From the NCBI GenBank assembly GCA_945906975.1, contig CAMDRY010000224.1, forward strand, positions 1 to 5,847: a stretch of 5,847 nucleotides of DNA, read 5' to 3'. Under the pieces are notes generated by a model. That model made no database searches, was not told the origin of the DNA, and was given only the letters and a program-made list of their open reading frames with translations. Shown in pieces: positions 5,767 through 5,847 of the stretch; the first letter of the stretch is position 1; each line of letters opens with the position of its first letter. Source of the stretch: Bordetella parapertussis (GTDB lineage: Bacteria; Pseudomonadota; Gammaproteobacteria; Burkholderiales; SG8-39). Made by a program: the position numbers and the translations under genes.

Positions 5767-5847
5767 TCAATCCTGGCCCTTGATGTTCGCTTCGCGGATG
5801 ATGGCGCCCGCCTGCAAGGCATGCTCTTGCAAGAATTTCATAAACCG
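5767..5847 (-). CDS. Unidentified upstream gene, C-terminal fragment (runs off window)
   Basis: From the window edge the frame is open for 26 codons and ends in TGA at 5769-5767. The tail begins RFMKFLQEHALQAG and ends NIKGQD. About three quarters of the codons end in G or C, like the neighbouring genes, which supports real coding sequence. The tail looks like a final amphipathic helix and has no motif I recognise. Its stop lies 38 bp from the likely DUF993 ATG and overlaps the alternative TTG start, so it is probably the preceding gene of the same operon. In DUF993 loci a sugar-phosphate isomerase or a Gfo/Idh/MocA dehydrogenase would be an ordinary neighbour, but this fragment does not prove either. 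Confidence 0.5.
   Translation of the reverse strand, partial: RFMKFLQEHALQAGAIIREANIKGQD

Overview
All genes in this 5.8 kb window are read from the minus strand. The sequence is GC-rich (about 60% by eye) with strong G/C third-position bias. The Calvin-type class II aldolase sitting next to purine genes suggests a betaproteobacterium or a close relative. This assignment is an inference from gene content, and nothing in the window names a species.

The window has two parts. In minus-strand order, the accessory part (about 5847 to 1836) holds: the last 26 codons of an unidentified gene; a DUF993 protein of the dihydrodipicolinate-synthase-like aldolase/lyase superfamily; a small single-domain cupin; a TetR/AcrR-family repressor; and a divergent Old Yellow Enzyme (OYE)-family flavin oxidoreductase. 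The first three junctions are tight (overlapping or up to about 40 bp, then 37 bp and 21 bp). The TetR-to-oxidoreductase gap is about 100 bp and carries a good sigma70-type promoter, with an imperfect palindrome just downstream of its -10 box. The simplest reading is a small catabolic or detoxification operon. In it the TetR protein senses a small molecule and represses at least the oxidoreductase, while a lyase-like protein, a metal-binding cupin and a flavoenzyme act on one compound or its products. The substrate cannot be read from the sequence.

The housekeeping part (1660 to 1) holds class II fructose-1,6-bisphosphate aldolase (glycolysis, gluconeogenesis, Calvin cycle), then purE (class I N5-CAIR mutase) and the first 14 codons of what looks like purC (SAICAR synthase), closely spaced. 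PurE and PurC catalyse consecutive steps of de novo purine synthesis (N5-CAIR to CAIR to SAICAR). A 175 bp gap separates the two parts. It has no convincing terminator and only a weak promoter candidate.

The most interesting points are the promoter/operator arrangement in front of the oxidoreductase, that enzyme's altered active-site and iron-sulfur motifs, and the uncharacterised DUF993-cupin-TetR-OYE gene set. No RNA genes, mobile elements or CRISPR arrays were seen, and no stretch over 300 bp lacks a gene.
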